A stretch of DNA of 64,000 nucleotides from Pseudoduganella lutea (GCF_004209755.1 NZ_CP035913.1:3286001-3350000); one strand, 5' to 3'. Positions 9,410 through 20,170 are shown, counted from the first letter of the stretch. Numbers and translations: made by a program. Notes: a model not told the origin generated them from the letters alone.

Positions 9410-10339
9410 ATGACAGCAATCCACATCAGCAATGTCCAGAAGCGCTACCAATCGCTGCAGGCGCTGGGCGGCGTGTCGCTCTCGATCGAGGAAGGCGAAT
9501 TTTTCGGGCTGCTCGGGCCGAACGGCGCCGGCAAGACCACGCTGATCTCGATCATCGCGGGCCTGATCCGCGCCGACGCCGGCAGCGTTTCCATCCACGG
9601 CCATGACGTGGTGACCGATTTCCGCGCAGCCCGCAGGAAGCTTGGCGTGGTGCCGCAGGAGCTGGTGTTCGACCCGTTCTTCACGGTGCGCGAAACGCTG
9701 CGGCTGCAGTCCGGCTATTTCGGCCTGCCGAACAACGACAAGTGGATCGACGAGGTGATGGAAAACCTCGACCTGACCAACAAGGCCGATACCAATATGC
9801 GCGCGCTGTCCGGCGGCATGAAGCGCCGCGTGCTGGTGGCGCAGGCGCTGGTGCACAAGCCGCCCGTGATCGTGCTCGATGAGCCCACGGCCGGTGTCGA
9901 CGTCGAACTGCGCCAGACGCTGTGGAAGTTCATCTCGCGCCTGAACCGCGAGGGCCACACCATCGTGCTGACGACCCACTACCTGGAAGAAGCGCAGGCG
10001 ATGTGCAAGCGCGTGGCCATGATGAAGCTGGGCAAGGTGGTGGCGCTCGATACGATGTCGTCGCTGATCCGCCGCATCTCCGGCTCGCAGCTGATCGTGC
10101 ACCTGAAGGCGGGCGACCTGCCGCCGGACCTGCAGCATCTGGTACTGCACGCCGAAACCGGCTCGCAGTTGTCCACCCTTGGCCGCAAGTACAGCCTGAA
10201 GGTCAACGAATACATGGAAGTGGAAACCATCCTGGCGCGGCTGCGCGAGAGCGGCGCCGTCATCGACGAGATGCAGCTGCAGCAGGCCGACCTCGAGGAT
10301 ATCTTCCTGGAGATCACCGGCACAGGAGCCCCGCAATGA
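9410..10339 (+). CDS. ABC-2 exporter ATPase (YadG-like)
   Basis: This 309-aa ATPase has Walker A GPNGAGKT, signature LSGGMKRRV and Walker B VIVLDEPTAGVD, followed by HYLEEAQAMCKRVAMM, as in ABC-2 type exporters such as YadG. The C-terminal third is the usual accessory region. It overlaps the permease gene by ATGA, so the two form one transporter. It sits between mlaB and ibaG, where E. coli has no gene. The substrate is unknown; an envelope or lipid-related role is suggested only by position. A TATAAT at 9280-9285 could be a local promoter. Confidence 0.9.
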   Translation: MTAIHISNVQKRYQSLQALGGVSLSIEEGEFFGLLGPNGAGKTTLISIIAGLIRADAGSVSIHGHDVVTDFRAARRKLGVVPQELVFDPFFTVRETLRLQSGYFGLPNNDKWIDEVMENLDLTNKADTNMRALSGGMKRRVLVAQALVHKPPVIVLDEPTAGVDVELRQTLWKFISRLNREGHTIVLTTHYLEEAQAMCKRVAMMKLGKVVALDTMSSLIRRISGSQLIVHLKAGDLPPDLQHLVLHAETGSQLSTLGRKYSLKVNEYMEVETILARLRESGAVIDEMQLQQADLEDIFLEITGTGAPQ

Positions 10340-11097
10340 TGTCGACGGGCTTCCGCACCCTGGTGTACAAGGAAACGCTGCGTTTCTACAAGGTGGCCAC
10401 GCAGACGATCGCCGCGCCGATCCTCACCGCCATGCTGTACCTGCTGATCTTCGGCCACGTGCTCGAAGGCCGCGTGCAGGTCTATGAAGGCGTGTCGTAC
10501 ACGTCGTTCCTGGTTCCCGGCCTGGTGATGATGAGCGTGCTGCAGAACTCGTTCGCCAATTCCTCGTCGTCGCTGATCCAGTCGAAGATCACCGGCAACC
10601 TGGTGTTCGTGCTGCTCACGCCCTTGTCGCACTGGGAAATCTTCTCGGCCTACACGATCGCCGCGATGGTGCGCGGCCTCGTCGTCGGCCTGGGCGTGTT
10701 CATCGCCACCGCCTGGTTCGCGCACATGTCGTTTGCCTGGCCGCTGTGGATCGTCGTGTTCGCGCTGCTGGGCGCCGCGATCCTCGGCACGATGGGCCTG
10801 ATCGCCGGCGTCTGGGCCGAGAAATTCGACCAGCTGGCCGCGTTCCAGAACTTCCTGATCATGCCGCTCACTTTCCTGTCCGGCGTGTTCTACTCGATCC
10901 ACTCGCTGCCGCCGTTCTGGCTGACCGTATCGCACCTGAACCCGTTCTTCTACATGATCGACGGCTTCCGCTACGGCTTCTTCGGCCAGTCCGACATCAA
11001 TCCCTGGACCAGCCTGGCCATCGTGTCCGCCTTCCTGGTGGTGCTTGCGCTGCTGGCCATCCGCCTGCTCAAGAGCGGCTACAGGCTCAGACACTGA
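10336..11097 (+). CDS. ABC-2 exporter permease (YadH-like)
   Basis: This 253-aa membrane protein has about six hydrophobic helices and the ABC-2 motif FLIMPLTFLSGVFYSIHSLP, then a C-terminal helix. The start ATG at 10336 overlaps the stop of the ATPase and gives MMSTGFRTLVYKETLRF, typical of YadH-like permeases. It pairs with the preceding ATPase. The small ibaG-like gene follows after 34 bases. Confidence 0.9.
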   Translation: MMSTGFRTLVYKETLRFYKVATQTIAAPILTAMLYLLIFGHVLEGRVQVYEGVSYTSFLVPGLVMMSVLQNSFANSSSSLIQSKITGNLVFVLLTPLSHWEIFSAYTIAAMVRGLVVGLGVFIATAWFAHMSFAWPLWIVVFALLGAAILGTMGLIAGVWAEKFDQLAAFQNFLIMPLTFLSGVFYSIHSLPPFWLTVSHLNPFFYMIDGFRYGFFGQSDINPWTSLAIVSAFLVVLALLAIRLLKSGYRLRH

Positions 11098-11131
11098 GCA
11101 GACATTCAAAGACATTGAAGAGGTACCCATC

Positions 11132-11374
11132 ATGACCACGACTCCCGAAGCAATCCACGGCTACATTGCCGCCGGCCTCGACTGCACCCACCTCGAAGTG
11201 GAGGGCGACGGCCAGCACTTCACGGCCATCATCGTTTCGCCGGCATTCGCCGGCAAGCGCCCGATCCAGCGCCACCAGATCGTGTACGCGGCGCTGGGCG
11301 ACCGCATGCGCGAGGAAATCCATGCGCTGTCGATGAAGACGCTGACCCCCGAAGAATTCGCGGCCAAGGCATAA
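11132..11374 (+). CDS. ibaG: BolA/IbaG family protein
   Basis: This 80-aa protein belongs to the BolA family, with the pattern [19 protein letters not shown] and [13 protein letters not shown] and an Ala/Lys-rich end. IbaG-type members work with monothiol glutaredoxins in iron-sulfur handling and acid stress. It lies just before murA, the position of ibaG (yrbA) in E. coli, which is why I use that symbol. The ATG at 11132 is chosen because upstream codons run into the permease gene. Confidence 0.85.
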   Translation: MTTTPEAIHGYIAAGLDCTHLEVEGDGQHFTAIIVSPAFAGKRPIQRHQIVYAALGDRMREEIHALSMKTLTPEEFAAKA

Positions 11375-11402
11375 CAGGAAATTCAGGATAACAAGGAAAA
11401 GC

Positions 11403-12653
11403 ATGGACAAACTGCTCATCACCGGCGGCAAGCGCCTGGTCGGCGACATCCAGATCTCCGGCGCCAAGAACGCGGCCCTGCCGATCCTGTGCGCGGGCCT
11501 GCTGACGGCAGGCGACCTGCAACTGGCGAACGTGCCGAACCTGCACGATGTGTCGACCATGCTCAAGCTGCTGCGCCAGACCGGCCTGACGGTGGCGCAG
11601 GACGGCGACAAGGTCACGCTGAACGGCGCGGGCATCAACAAGCTGGAAGCGCCGTATGAGCTGGTGAAGACGATGCGCGCGTCGATCCTCGTGCTCGGCC
11701 CGCTGCTGGCGCGCTTCGGCGAAGCCAAGGTATCGCTGCCGGGCGGTTGCGCGATCGGTTCGCGCCCCGTGGACCAGCACATCAAGGGCCTGCAGGCACT
11801 GGGCGCGGACATCTCGATCGATGCCGGCTACATCTATGCCAAGGCGAAAAAACTGAAAGGCACCCGCGTCGTCACCGACATGATCACGGTGACCGGCACG
11901 GAGAACCTCCTGATGGCGGCCACGCTGGCCGAAGGCGAAACGGTGCTGGACAACGCCGCCTGCGAGCCGGAAGTGACGGATCTCGCCAACCTGCTGGTGG
12001 CCATGGGCGCGAAGATCGACGGCATCGGCACCAGCCGCCTGGTGATCCAGGGCGTGCCTGCGCTGCACGGCGCATCGCACGCGGTGATCTCGGACCGCAT
12101 CGAAGCGGCCACGTTCCTGTGCGCCGTGGCAGCCGCCGGCGGCGACATCACGATCCGCAACACGCGCACCGATATCCTCGATGCCGCGCTGGAAAAGCTG
12201 CGCGAGATGGGCGTGCGCCTGACCGTGGGCGATACGTGGATCCGCGCCCAGATGGATGCGCGGCCCACGCCGGTATCGTTCCGCACGACCGAATACCCGG
12301 GCTTCCCGACCGACATGCAGGCCCAGTTCATGGCCGTCAACACGATCGCCGACGGCCAGAGCACCGTCACCGAAACGATCTTTGAAAACCGCTTCATGCA
12401 CGTGCAGGAAATGAACCGCCTGGGCGCGCGTATCCGGATCGACGGCAACACCTCCTTCATCGACGGCAGGCAGCAACTCATCGGCGCCCCGGTGATGGCC
12501 ACCGACCTGCGCGCTTCGGCGTCGCTCGTCATCGCCGGCCTGGCCGCGAAGGGCGAAACGCTGGTCGACCGGATCTATCACCTGGACCGTGGCTACGACC
12601 GCATGGAAGTGAAGCTTTCCGCCGTCGGCGCCAACATCACCCGTATCAAATAA
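11403..12653 (+). CDS. murA: UDP-GlcNAc enolpyruvyltransferase MurA
   Basis: MurA transfers enolpyruvate from PEP to UDP-N-acetylglucosamine, the first committed step of peptidoglycan synthesis. The 416-aa length is standard. K22 in SGAKNA binds substrate and C116 in [10 protein letters not shown] is the catalytic cysteine targeted by fosfomycin, so the enzyme should be of the sensitive type. An AAGGAAAA ribosome site precedes the ATG. hisG begins 3 bases after the stop, linking cell-wall and histidine genes in one run. Confidence 0.98.
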   Translation: MDKLLITGGKRLVGDIQISGAKNAALPILCAGLLTAGDLQLANVPNLHDVSTMLKLLRQTGLTVAQDGDKVTLNGAGINKLEAPYELVKTMRASILVLGPLLARFGEAKVSLPGGCAIGSRPVDQHIKGLQALGADISIDAGYIYAKAKKLKGTRVVTDMITVTGTENLLMAATLAEGETVLDNAACEPEVTDLANLLVAMGAKIDGIGTSRLVIQGVPALHGASHAVISDRIEAATFLCAVAAAGGDITIRNTRTDILDAALEKLREMGVRLTVGDTWIRAQMDARPTPVSFRTTEYPGFPTDMQAQFMAVNTIADGQSTVTETIFENRFMHVQEMNRLGARIRIDGNTSFIDGRQQLIGAPVMATDLRASASLVIAGLAAKGETLVDRIYHLDRGYDRMEVKLSAVGANITRIK

Positions 12654-12656
12654 ACC

Positions 12657-13337
12657 ATGAGCACACTTCCTGCCCAGGCGACCGACCGCTCGCAACTGAT
12701 CCTTGCCCTGTCGAAGGGCCGCATCTTCGAGGACACGCTGCCGTTGCTGGCCGCCGCCGGCATCACCGTCACGGAAAACCCGGAAACCTCGCGCAAGCTG
12801 ATCCTGCCGACCAACGACCCGAACGTGCGCGTGCTGATCGTGCGCGCAACCGACGTGCCCACGTACGTGCAGCATGGCGCCGCCGACTTCGGCGTGGCCG
12901 GCAAGGACGTGCTGTTCGAGCATGGCGGCGAAGGCCTGTACCAGCCGATCGACCTGAACATCGCGCGTTGCCGCATGTCCGTCGCCGTGAAGGCCGGCTT
13001 CGACTACGAGACCGCGGTGCGCCAGGGCGCGCGCCTGCGGGTGGCGACGAAATTCACGGAAATGGCGCGCCAGCACTTCGCCAAGAAGGGCGTGCACGTC
13101 GACCTGATCAAGCTGTACGGCTCGATGGAGCTGGCGCCGCTGGTGGGCCTGTCCGATGCCATCGTCGACCTGGTCAGCACCGGCAGCACGCTGCGCGCCA
13201 ACAACCTGGTGGAAGTGGAAGAGATCTGCGACATCTCGTCCCGCCTGGTCGTCAACCAGGCCGCGCTGAAACTGAAGCGCGCCCGCCTGCAGCCGATTCT
13301 CGAAGCGTTCGAGAAAGCCTCGCAAGAAAACCAGTAA
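12657..13337 (+). CDS. hisG: ATP phosphoribosyltransferase, short form
   Basis: HisG joins ATP and PRPP in the first step of histidine synthesis. At 226 aa it is the short form, which lacks the C-terminal regulatory domain and normally works with the HisRS-like protein HisZ. hisZ is not in this window. Family motifs include [16 protein letters not shown] and [13 protein letters not shown] and the PRPP-binding stretch [14 protein letters not shown]. It starts 3 bases after murA and leads the his genes. Confidence 0.97.
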   Translation: MSTLPAQATDRSQLILALSKGRIFEDTLPLLAAAGITVTENPETSRKLILPTNDPNVRVLIVRATDVPTYVQHGAADFGVAGKDVLFEHGGEGLYQPIDLNIARCRMSVAVKAGFDYETAVRQGARLRVATKFTEMARQHFAKKGVHVDLIKLYGSMELAPLVGLSDAIVDLVSTGSTLRANNLVEVEEICDISSRLVVNQAALKLKRARLQPILEAFEKASQENQ

Positions 13338-13371
13338 CACTGTAAAACCGTAGAACAGCAAAGCCGCCACC

Positions 13372-14688
13372 ATGATCCAGATCCGCAAGCTCGACTCCAC
13401 CGCCATCGACTTCCAGGAAACGCTCGACGCGCTGCTCGCGTTCGAAGCGGAAACCGATTTCGCCATCGAACAGGCCGTTACCGGGATCATCGCGCAGGTG
13501 CGCGCGCGCGGCGACGAAGCCGTGGTCGAGTACACGAACAAGTTCGACCGCATCCCGAACGGTGGCGCCGCCGACCTGCAGGCTTTCGAGATCGGCCAGG
13601 CCGAACTGGATGCCGCGCTGGCGGCGCTGCCGGACACGCAGCGCGCCGCGTTGCAGACGGCCGCCGAACGCATCCGTGTGTTCCACGAGCGCCAGAAGCA
13701 GGAGCTGCAGGGTTTCACCTATACCGAAGCGGATGGCACGATCCTCGGCCAGCGCATCACGCCGCTGGACCGCGTGGGCATCTACGTGCCGGGCGGGAAA
13801 GCCGCCTACCCGTCGTCCGTGCTGATGAACGCGATTCCCGCCAAGGTGGCCGGCGTCGGCGAGATCGTGATGGTCGTGCCGACACCGGATGGCATCAAGA
13901 ACCAGATGGTGCTGGCCGCCGCCGCGATCGCCGGCGTCGACCGCGTGATCGGCATCGGCGGTGCGCAGGCCGTGGCCGCACTGGCCTATGGCACCGAGTC
14001 GATCAAGCCGGTCGACAAGATCGTCGGCCCCGGCAACGCCTACGTGGCGGCGGCCAAGCGCCGCGTGTTCGGCGCCGTGGGCATCGACATGATCGCCGGC
14101 CCGTCGGAAATCCTGGTAGTCTGCGACGGCACCACGGACCCTGACTGGGTGGCGATGGACCTGTTCTCGCAGGCCGAGCACGACGAGCTCGCGCAGGCGA
14201 TCCTGCTGTGCCCGGACGCGGACTACATCGCGCAGGTCGAGGCGTCCATTCAAAAACTGCTGCCGACGATGCCGCGCCAGGAAACGATCCGCACCTCGCT
14301 GACCGACCGCGGCGCGCTGGTCAAGGTGCGCAGCATGGAAGAGGCATGCGAGATCGCCAACGCCATCGCCGCCGAGCACCTGGAAATTTCCGCCGAGGAG
14401 CCGCAGCAGTGGGCCGACAGGATCCGCCACGCGGGCGCCATGTTCCTGGGCCGCTTCTCGTCCGAATCGCTGGGCGACTATTGCTGCGGCCCGAACCACG
14501 TGCTGCCCACGTCGCGCACGGCGCGCTTCTCGTCGCCGCTGGGCGTGTACGATTTCCAGAAGCGCTCGTCGGTGATCCAGGTCAGCGAAGCCGGTGCCCA
14601 GACATTGGGTAAAATCGCCGCCGAGCTGGCATACGGCGAGGGCTTGCAGGCGCACGCGCGCAGCGCGGAGCTGCGGTTGAAACCATGA
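13372..14688 (+). CDS. hisD: Histidinol dehydrogenase
   Basis: HisD oxidises histidinol to histidine in two NAD-dependent steps. The 438-aa length and the motifs [42 protein letters not shown] and [11 protein letters not shown] are typical, including the Glu/His residues that bind zinc (SQAEHDE, AAEHLEI). The stop codon overlaps the start of a DNA methyltransferase gene (ATGA), so that gene is translated from the his message. Confidence 0.98.
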   Translation: MIQIRKLDSTAIDFQETLDALLAFEAETDFAIEQAVTGIIAQVRARGDEAVVEYTNKFDRIPNGGAADLQAFEIGQAELDAALAALPDTQRAALQTAAERIRVFHERQKQELQGFTYTEADGTILGQRITPLDRVGIYVPGGKAAYPSSVLMNAIPAKVAGVGEIVMVVPTPDGIKNQMVLAAAAIAGVDRVIGIGGAQAVAALAYGTESIKPVDKIVGPGNAYVAAAKRRVFGAVGIDMIAGPSEILVVCDGTTDPDWVAMDLFSQAEHDELAQAILLCPDADYIAQVEASIQKLLPTMPRQETIRTSLTDRGALVKVRSMEEACEIANAIAAEHLEISAEEPQQWADRIRHAGAMFLGRFSSESLGDYCCGPNHVLPTSRTARFSSPLGVYDFQKRSSVIQVSEAGAQTLGKIAAELAYGEGLQAHARSAELRLKP

Positions 14689-15677
14689 GTACCTGGCTCG
14701 ATCAGGTGTTCTGCGAGGATGCGCTGGCAGGTTTGCATCGCATCCCGGATGGCTCGATCGACCTGATCCTCACAGACCCGCCGTACAACCTGGGCAAGGA
14801 TTACGGCAATGCCTCCGACCAGCAGCCGGTGGACGATTTCCTGGCCTGGACCGAGCAATGGGTCGATGCCGCGCTGCCGAAGCTGAAGGAAAACGGCAGC
14901 CTGTATGTGTTCACGACGTGGCGCTCGGCGCCGGAAATCTTCGTGATGCTGAAACGGCGGATGACGATGATCAACGAGATCATCTGGGACCGCCGGGTGC
15001 CGTCGATGGGCGGCACCGTGCGCAGTTTTACGTCGGTGCACGACACGATCGGCTTTTTCGTGCGCCGCAAGGATTATTATTTCAACCTCGACGCCGTGCG
15101 CATCCCGTACGACGCCGAAACCAAGAAGGCCAGGTCGCGCTCGATCTTCGTGGGCGCGAAATGGCTGGAACAGGGCTACAACCCGAAAGACCTGTGGAGC
15201 GTATCGCGCTTGCACAGGCAACATGCGGAGCGGGTCGATCACCCCACGCAAAAGCCGCTCGAGATCATCGAACGGATGGTGAAGGCATCGTGCCCCCCGG
15301 GCGGCGTGGTGCTCGACCTGTTCATGGGCAGCGGCACCACGGCCGTCGCGGCGCGCAACACGGGCCGCCACTTCACCGGCTTTGAACTCAATCCCGACTA
15401 TTGCAGGATCCTCGCCGAACGCCTGGATCAACTGGCCGTCGAGCCACAGGAGCCTGACCCCAAGGTCCGTCCGAAACGCCCGGCATCACCACCGGCCGCC
15501 GGGCAGCAGGGGTCTGACCCCAAGGCCCGCGCCAAAGGCCGGGTCCGCGCCGCCGATCCGGGGTCCGACCCCGGTTTTCTGGTGACGCCGCCTGCGGCCC
15601 CGGCCAGGAAGCGGGCAACGAGGAAACCGAAGTCCAAGGTTGTCGCCGCGCCAACAAGCGTCGACAGCCCCGAATAA
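14685..15677 (+). CDS. Orphan beta-class DNA methyltransferase
   Basis: This 330-aa S-adenosylmethionine-dependent DNA methyltransferase carries the catalytic motif DPPY at 31-34, HPTQKP at 186-191 and the cofactor motif FMGSGT at 213-218. The order catalytic-then-cofactor marks the beta class, and DPPY suggests N6-adenine, although N4-cytosine cannot be excluded. The enzyme core ends near residue 252. The remaining 78 residues are a Pro/Lys/Arg-rich tail with a repeated GSDP motif that is encoded by palindromic repeats. The gene overlaps hisD by 4 bases and hisC follows after 21 bases. No restriction endonuclease is near, so it is probably an orphan regulator-type methylase. Its recognition site is unknown. 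Confidence 0.9.
   Translation: MSTWLDQVFCEDALAGLHRIPDGSIDLILTDPPYNLGKDYGNASDQQPVDDFLAWTEQWVDAALPKLKENGSLYVFTTWRSAPEIFVMLKRRMTMINEIIWDRRVPSMGGTVRSFTSVHDTIGFFVRRKDYYFNLDAVRIPYDAETKKARSRSIFVGAKWLEQGYNPKDLWSVSRLHRQHAERVDHPTQKPLEIIERMVKASCPPGGVVLDLFMGSGTTAVAARNTGRHFTGFELNPDYCRILAERLDQLAVEPQEPDPKVRPKRPASPPAAGQQGSDPKARAKGRVRAADPGSDPGFLVTPPAAPARKRATRKPKSKVVAAPTSVDSPE
15449..15572. repeat. Three palindromic repeat cores inside the methyltransferase gene
   Basis: GGAGCCTGACCCC at 15449-15461 is a degenerate copy, GGGGTCTGACCCC at 15509-15521 is a full core and GGGGTCCGACCCC at 15560-15572 is another. The last continues as CCGGTTTTCTGG, the shoulder seen beside intergenic copies. Read in frame they give the PDPK, GSDPK and GSDPG peptides of the tail. 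Confidence 0.8.
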
Positions 15678-15698
15678 CGAATTGGAGTATTGAATAGC

Positions 15699-16796
15699 AT
15701 GTCCCTCGACAGCCTGATCGCCAACACCATTCGCCCCGACGTGCGCAGCGACAAGAGCTACCACGTGCCGGATGCCAGCGGCTTCGTGAAGTTGGACGCG
15801 ATGGAAAACCCGTACCAGTTGCCGGAAGACCTGCGGCGCGAGCTGGGCAACCGGCTGGCCGAGGTGGCGCTGAACCGCTACCCGGCGGCCGCCTACGGCC
15901 CGCTGAAGGAACGCATCCGCGCGAAGCTCGGCATCCCGGCCGGCTACGACGTACTGCTGGGCAATGGCTCCGATGAGCTGATCGCCATCATGGCCGCCAC
16001 CTGCGCGTGGCAGGACCGCCGTGCCGTGATGCTGGCGCCGGTGCCCGCGTTCGTGATGTTCCAGCGCTCGGCCCAGGTGGCCGGCATGGATTTCGTCGGT
16101 GTGCCGCTGAAGGCGGACCTGACGCTCGACCTGCCGGCCATGCTGGCGGCGATCGAGCAGCACCGGCCCGCGCTGATCTTCCTGGCGTACCCGAACAATC
16201 CGACCGGCAACCTGTTCGACACGGCCGACATCGAAGCCATCCTGCGCGCGCAGGGCGACCGGGGCCTGGTCGTGGTCGACGAAGCCTACGAGCCGTTCGC
16301 ACAGCAGAGCTTCATGCCGCGCCTGCCGGAATTCGGCAACCTGATCGTGATGCGCACGCTGTCCAAGCTGGGCCTGGCCGGCATCCGCCTCGGCTACATG
16401 TCGGCGGCGCCCTCGCTGCTCGAGCAGTTCGAGAAAGTGCGGCCGCCCTACAACATCAACGTGATGACGCAGGCGGCGGCCGAATTCGCGCTCGACCATG
16501 TCGACGTGCTCAACGAGCAGGCCCGGCTGCTGCGGGAGCAGCGCACCGCGCTGGCTGCCGCGCTGGCCGGCGTGCCGGGCGTGCAGGTGTTCCCGTCGGC
16601 GGCCAATTTCATCACGATCCGTGTGCCGGATGCCGACAGCGTCCATGCCAAACTGGTAAGTCGTAAAATCCTGATTAAAAATTTGAGTAAAATGCACAGT
16701 GTGCTGACGAACTGCCTGCGTGTGACCGTCAGCACGCCGGACGAGAACGCCGCTTTCCTCGATGCGCTGCGCGCCTCGTTGGCGGACCGATCCTAA
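15699..16796 (+). CDS. hisC: Histidinol-phosphate aminotransferase
   Basis: This 365-aa PLP enzyme transfers an amino group from glutamate to imidazole acetol phosphate. The PLP lysine is K223 in [22 protein letters not shown] and VVDEAYEPF are the usual fold type I motifs. The ATG at 15699 gives the normal N terminus, with GGAG about 11 bases upstream; an in-frame TTG three codons earlier is less likely. It is separated from hisD only by the methyltransferase gene. Confidence 0.97.
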   Translation: MSLDSLIANTIRPDVRSDKSYHVPDASGFVKLDAMENPYQLPEDLRRELGNRLAEVALNRYPAAAYGPLKERIRAKLGIPAGYDVLLGNGSDELIAIMAATCAWQDRRAVMLAPVPAFVMFQRSAQVAGMDFVGVPLKADLTLDLPAMLAAIEQHRPALIFLAYPNNPTGNLFDTADIEAILRAQGDRGLVVVDEAYEPFAQQSFMPRLPEFGNLIVMRTLSKLGLAGIRLGYMSAAPSLLEQFEKVRPPYNINVMTQAAAEFALDHVDVLNEQARLLREQRTALAAALAGVPGVQVFPSAANFITIRVPDADSVHAKLVSRKILIKNLSKMHSVLTNCLRVTVSTPDENAAFLDALRASLADRS

Positions 16797-16812
16797 TACC
16801 CCAGAGCTTCCC

Positions 16813-17415
16813 ATGAATTCACCAGCCCCGCGCATTGCAGAAGTCATCCGCAACACCAACGAGACGCAGATCCGCGTCGCCCTGAACCTGGACGGCACCG
16901 GCGTGCAAAAGCTCGATACCGGCGTGCCCTTCCTGGACCACATGCTGGACCAGATCGCGCGTCACGGCCTGATCGACCTGGACATCAAGGCCACCGGCGA
17001 CACGCACATCGACAACCACCACACCGTCGAGGACGTGGGCATCACGCTGGGCATGGCGGTGGCCAAGGCCATCGGCGACCGCAAGGGCATCCGCCGCTAT
17101 GGCCACGCCTATGTGCCGCTGGACGAGGCGCTGTCGCGCGTCGTCATCGATTTCTCGGGCCGCCCGGGCATCGAATACCACATCCCGTTTACCCGCGCGA
17201 TGATCGGCACGTTCGACGTCGACCTGACGCTGGAATTCTTCCGCGGCTTCGTCAACCACGCCGGCATCTCGCTGCACATCGACAACCTGCGCGGCACCAA
17301 CGCCCACCACCAGTGCGAGACGGTGTTCAAGGCGTTCGGCCGTGCGCTGCGCATGGCCGCCGAGTTCGACGAGCGCGCCGCCGGCACGATTCCCTCCACC
17401 AAAGGAAGCCTGTAA
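16813..17415 (+). CDS. hisB: Imidazoleglycerol-phosphate dehydratase
   Basis: This 200-aa enzyme dehydrates imidazole glycerol phosphate. It is the dehydratase domain alone, without the N-terminal phosphatase of the E. coli bifunctional HisB, so histidinol-phosphate phosphatase must be encoded elsewhere. Metal-binding histidine motifs are [23 protein letters not shown] and [15 protein letters not shown]. The ATG at 16813 starts the conserved region directly. hisH follows after 21 bases. Confidence 0.97.
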   Translation: MNSPAPRIAEVIRNTNETQIRVALNLDGTGVQKLDTGVPFLDHMLDQIARHGLIDLDIKATGDTHIDNHHTVEDVGITLGMAVAKAIGDRKGIRRYGHAYVPLDEALSRVVIDFSGRPGIEYHIPFTRAMIGTFDVDLTLEFFRGFVNHAGISLHIDNLRGTNAHHQCETVFKAFGRALRMAAEFDERAAGTIPSTKGSL

Positions 17416-17436
17416 ACAAAGGCCGGCTTTCACATC

Positions 17437-18075
17437 ATGAAAAAAATTGTAGTAGTTGACTACGGCATGGGTAACGTGCGCTCCGTTGCGCAGGCCCTGC
17501 GTGCCGTCGCGCCGGAAGCCGACGTGTCCATTTCCGGCATTCCCGCCGAGATCGACGCGGCCGACCGCATCGTCCTACCCGGCCAGGGCTCCATGCTCGA
17601 CTGCATGACGCACCTGCGCGAGTCGGGCGTGCACGATGCGCTGATGCGCGCCGCCGCAACGAAGCCGCTGATGGGCGTTTGCGTCGGCGAACAGATGCTG
17701 CTCGAGCGCAGCGAGGAACGCGATGCCCAAGGCCTGGGTCTGTTCCCGGGCTCGGTGGTGCGCTTCCAGCTCGACGGGCAATTGCAGGAAGACGGTTCCC
17801 GCTTCAAGGTGCCGCAGATCGGCTGGAACAAGGTGAAGCAGACCGCGCCGCATGCGATGTGGGAAGGCATTCCCGACGATGCGTATTTCTATTTCGTGCA
17901 CAGCTATTACGCGCGGCCGGAAAACCCGGCGCACAGCGTGGGCGAAACCGTGTATGGCGCACCGTTCTGCTGCGTGATCGCGCGCGACAACATTTTCGCC
18001 ACCCAGTTCCACCCGGAGAAAAGCGCGGCCACGGGCCTGCAGCTGTACAAGAATTTCGTCCACTGGAATCCCTGA
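17437..18075 (+). CDS. hisH: Imidazole glycerol phosphate synthase, glutaminase subunit
   Basis: HisH hydrolyses glutamine and passes ammonia to HisF. The 212-aa protein is a class I amidotransferase: the nucleophile is C82 in [10 protein letters not shown] and the His/Glu pair is in ATQFHPEKS. The nucleophile elbow reads GVCVGEQ rather than the commoner GVCLGMQ, but the catalytic residues are intact. hisA follows after 60 bases. Confidence 0.97.
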   Translation: MKKIVVVDYGMGNVRSVAQALRAVAPEADVSISGIPAEIDAADRIVLPGQGSMLDCMTHLRESGVHDALMRAAATKPLMGVCVGEQMLLERSEERDAQGLGLFPGSVVRFQLDGQLQEDGSRFKVPQIGWNKVKQTAPHAMWEGIPDDAYFYFVHSYYARPENPAHSVGETVYGAPFCCVIARDNIFATQFHPEKSAATGLQLYKNFVHWNP

Positions 18076-18135
18076 GCTCCGCCGCGTCCCACTGACAGCG
18101 TCCACCCACCCACTTACTCGAACCCTTATCACACC

Positions 18136-18957
18136 ATGCTGCTCATTCCCGCCATCGACCTCAAAGACGGTCACTGCGTTCGCCTGAAACAAGGCGACAT
18201 GGAACAGTCCACCGTGTTTTCCGACGACCCTGGTGCCATGGCGCGCCACTGGCTGGAGCAGGGCGCGCGCCGCCTGCACCTGGTGGACCTGAATGGTGCC
18301 TTCGCCGGCAAGCCGAAGAACGAAGGCGCCGTGAAGGCGATCCTGAAAACGGTGCAGGAGTTCGCCCTGGAACACGATATCGACGAGATCCCCGTGCAAC
18401 TGGGCGGCGGCATCCGCGACCTGGACACGATCGAACGCTACCTCGACGACGGTATCAGCTACATCATCATCGGCACCGCCGCGGTGAAGAGCCCCGGCTT
18501 CCTGCACGATGCGTGCGGCGCTTTCCCCGGCCACATCATCGTGGGCCTGGACGCCAAGGACGGCAAGGTGGCCACCGATGGCTGGAGCAAGATGTCCGGC
18601 CACGAAGTGATCGACCTGGCGCAGAAGTTCGAGCAGTACGGCGTGGAATCGATCGTCTACACCGACATCGGCCGCGACGGCATGATGGGCGGCGTGAACA
18701 TCGAAGCCACGGTGCGCCTGGCGCAGGCCGTGCGCATTCCGATCATCGCCTCGGGCGGCCTGCACAACCTGGCCGACGTGGAAGCGCTGTGCGCGGTGCA
18801 GGATGAAGGCATCGAAGGCGTGATCTGCGGCCGTTCGATCTACGAAGGCACGATCAACCTGAACGAGGCGCAACTGCGCGCCGATGAACTCAGTGGCGAC
18901 CTCCCCGGCGAATTCGCCGGCGAAGCCACGGACGAACCGTCCACCACGGAAAAATAA
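18136..18957 (+). CDS. hisA: ProFAR isomerase HisA
   Basis: HisA isomerises the ribosyl group of ProFAR. It is a (beta/alpha)8 barrel with catalytic D8 ([11 protein letters not shown]) and the second aspartate in [11 protein letters not shown]. At 273 aa it is longer than the usual 240-250 because of an acidic tail (about the last 20 residues, Gly/Glu/Thr-rich) encoded by a stretch with repeated CCGGCGAA. The hisF start lies one base after the stop, so the tail lengthens the reading frame up to hisF. Confidence 0.96.
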   Translation: MLLIPAIDLKDGHCVRLKQGDMEQSTVFSDDPGAMARHWLEQGARRLHLVDLNGAFAGKPKNEGAVKAILKTVQEFALEHDIDEIPVQLGGGIRDLDTIERYLDDGISYIIIGTAAVKSPGFLHDACGAFPGHIIVGLDAKDGKVATDGWSKMSGHEVIDLAQKFEQYGVESIVYTDIGRDGMMGGVNIEATVRLAQAVRIPIIASGGLHNLADVEALCAVQDEGIEGVICGRSIYEGTINLNEAQLRADELSGDLPGEFAGEATDEPSTTEK

Positions 18958-18958
18958 T

Positions 18959-19720
18959 ATGCTGGCCAAACGCATCATCCCTTGCCTGGACGTGACCGAC
19001 GGCCGCGTCGTCAAGGGCGTCAATTTCACCGAACTGCGCGATGCCGGCGATCCGGTCGAGATCGCCCGCCGCTACGACGAGCAGGGCGCCGACGAGCTGA
19101 CGTTCCTCGACATCACCGCCTCGTCCGACAATCGCGGCCTGATCCTGGACATCATCGAACGGGTCGCCGCGCAGGTCTTCATTCCGCTGACGGTCGGCGG
19201 CGGCGTGCGCAAGGTGGAAGACGTGCAGCGCCTGCTGAATGCGGGCGCGGACAAGATCAGCCTGAATACCTCGGCCGTCAGCAACCCGCAGCTGGTCTTC
19301 GACGCCTCGCAGAAGCACGGTTCCCAATGCATCGTGGTGGCCATCGACGCCAAGCAGGTCTCCCCAGGCAAGTGGCAGGTATTCACGCATGGCGGCCGCA
19401 ACGCCACCGGGCTCGATGCCGTCGAATGGGCGCAGAAAATGGCCTCGCTGGGCGCCGGCGAACTGCTGCTGACCAGCATGGACCGCGACGGTACCAAGAG
19501 CGGCTTCGACCTGGCGCTGACGCGCGCCGTGTCCGATGCCGTGGGCATTCCGGTGATCGCCTCGGGCGGCGTGGGCGGCTTGCAGGACCTGGCCGATGGC
19601 GTGACGAAAGGCCACGCCGACGCCGTTCTGGCCGCCAGTATCTTCCACTATGGGCAGCACACGGTGCAGGAAGCCAAGCGCTTCATGGCGCAGCAGGGCA
19701 TTCCGGTGCGCGAGGCCTGA
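18959..19720 (+). CDS. hisF: Imidazole glycerol phosphate synthase, cyclase subunit
   Basis: HisF uses ammonia from HisH to form imidazole glycerol phosphate and AICAR. This 253-aa barrel has catalytic D11 ([15 protein letters not shown]) and the second aspartate in [13 protein letters not shown]. Phosphate-binding loops [11 protein letters not shown] and IASGGVGGL are present. The ATG at 18959 gives the exact family N terminus [11 protein letters not shown]. hisI follows after 9 bases. Confidence 0.97.
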   Translation: MLAKRIIPCLDVTDGRVVKGVNFTELRDAGDPVEIARRYDEQGADELTFLDITASSDNRGLILDIIERVAAQVFIPLTVGGGVRKVEDVQRLLNAGADKISLNTSAVSNPQLVFDASQKHGSQCIVVAIDAKQVSPGKWQVFTHGGRNATGLDAVEWAQKMASLGAGELLLTSMDRDGTKSGFDLALTRAVSDAVGIPVIASGGVGGLQDLADGVTKGHADAVLAASIFHYGQHTVQEAKRFMAQQGIPVREA

Positions 19721-19729
19721 GAGAACAGC

Positions 19730-20170
19730 ATGAGTATTCCAACGACAACGCCTAGCGTAGCCAAGGCAAAATGGCTGAACCGCGTGCACTGGGACGAACA
19801 CGGCCTGGTGCCCGTGATCGTGCAGGAAAGCGGCAGCAACGACGTACTGATGTTCGCCTGGATGAACCGCGATGCACTGTTCAAGACGGTGGAACTGCGC
19901 GAAGCCGTGTACTGGAGCCGTTCGCGCAAGAAGCTGTGGCACAAGGGCGAGGAATCCGGGCATGTGCAGAAGGTGCTCGACATCCGTCTCGACTGCGACG
20001 AGGATGTGGTGCTGCTGAAGGTGGAGCAGGCCGGCGGCATCGCCTGCCACACGGGGCGCCATTCCTGCTTCTTCCAGCAGTTCGACGGCGACCCGAAGGA
20101 TGGCGACTGGCGGGACGTGGAACCGGTGCTGAAGGATCCGGAAACCATTTATACGGACAAGAAGAAATGA
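19730..20170 (+). CDS. hisI: Phosphoribosyl-AMP cyclohydrolase
   Basis: HisI opens the adenine ring of phosphoribosyl-AMP. The 146-aa protein has the family motifs [24 protein letters not shown] and the zinc-binding CHTGRHSC. It is the stand-alone form, not fused to HisE. It overlaps hisE by ATGA. Confidence 0.96.
   Translation: MSIPTTTPSVAKAKWLNRVHWDEHGLVPVIVQESGSNDVLMFAWMNRDALFKTVELREAVYWSRSRKKLWHKGEESGHVQKVLDIRLDCDEDVVLLKVEQAGGIACHTGRHSCFFQQFDGDPKDGDWRDVEPVLKDPETIYTDKKK

Noticed and set aside
12657-12700. Histidine attenuator or riboswitch before hisG
   Set aside because: hisG begins 3 bases after murA, so there is no leader with His codons or a structured region.
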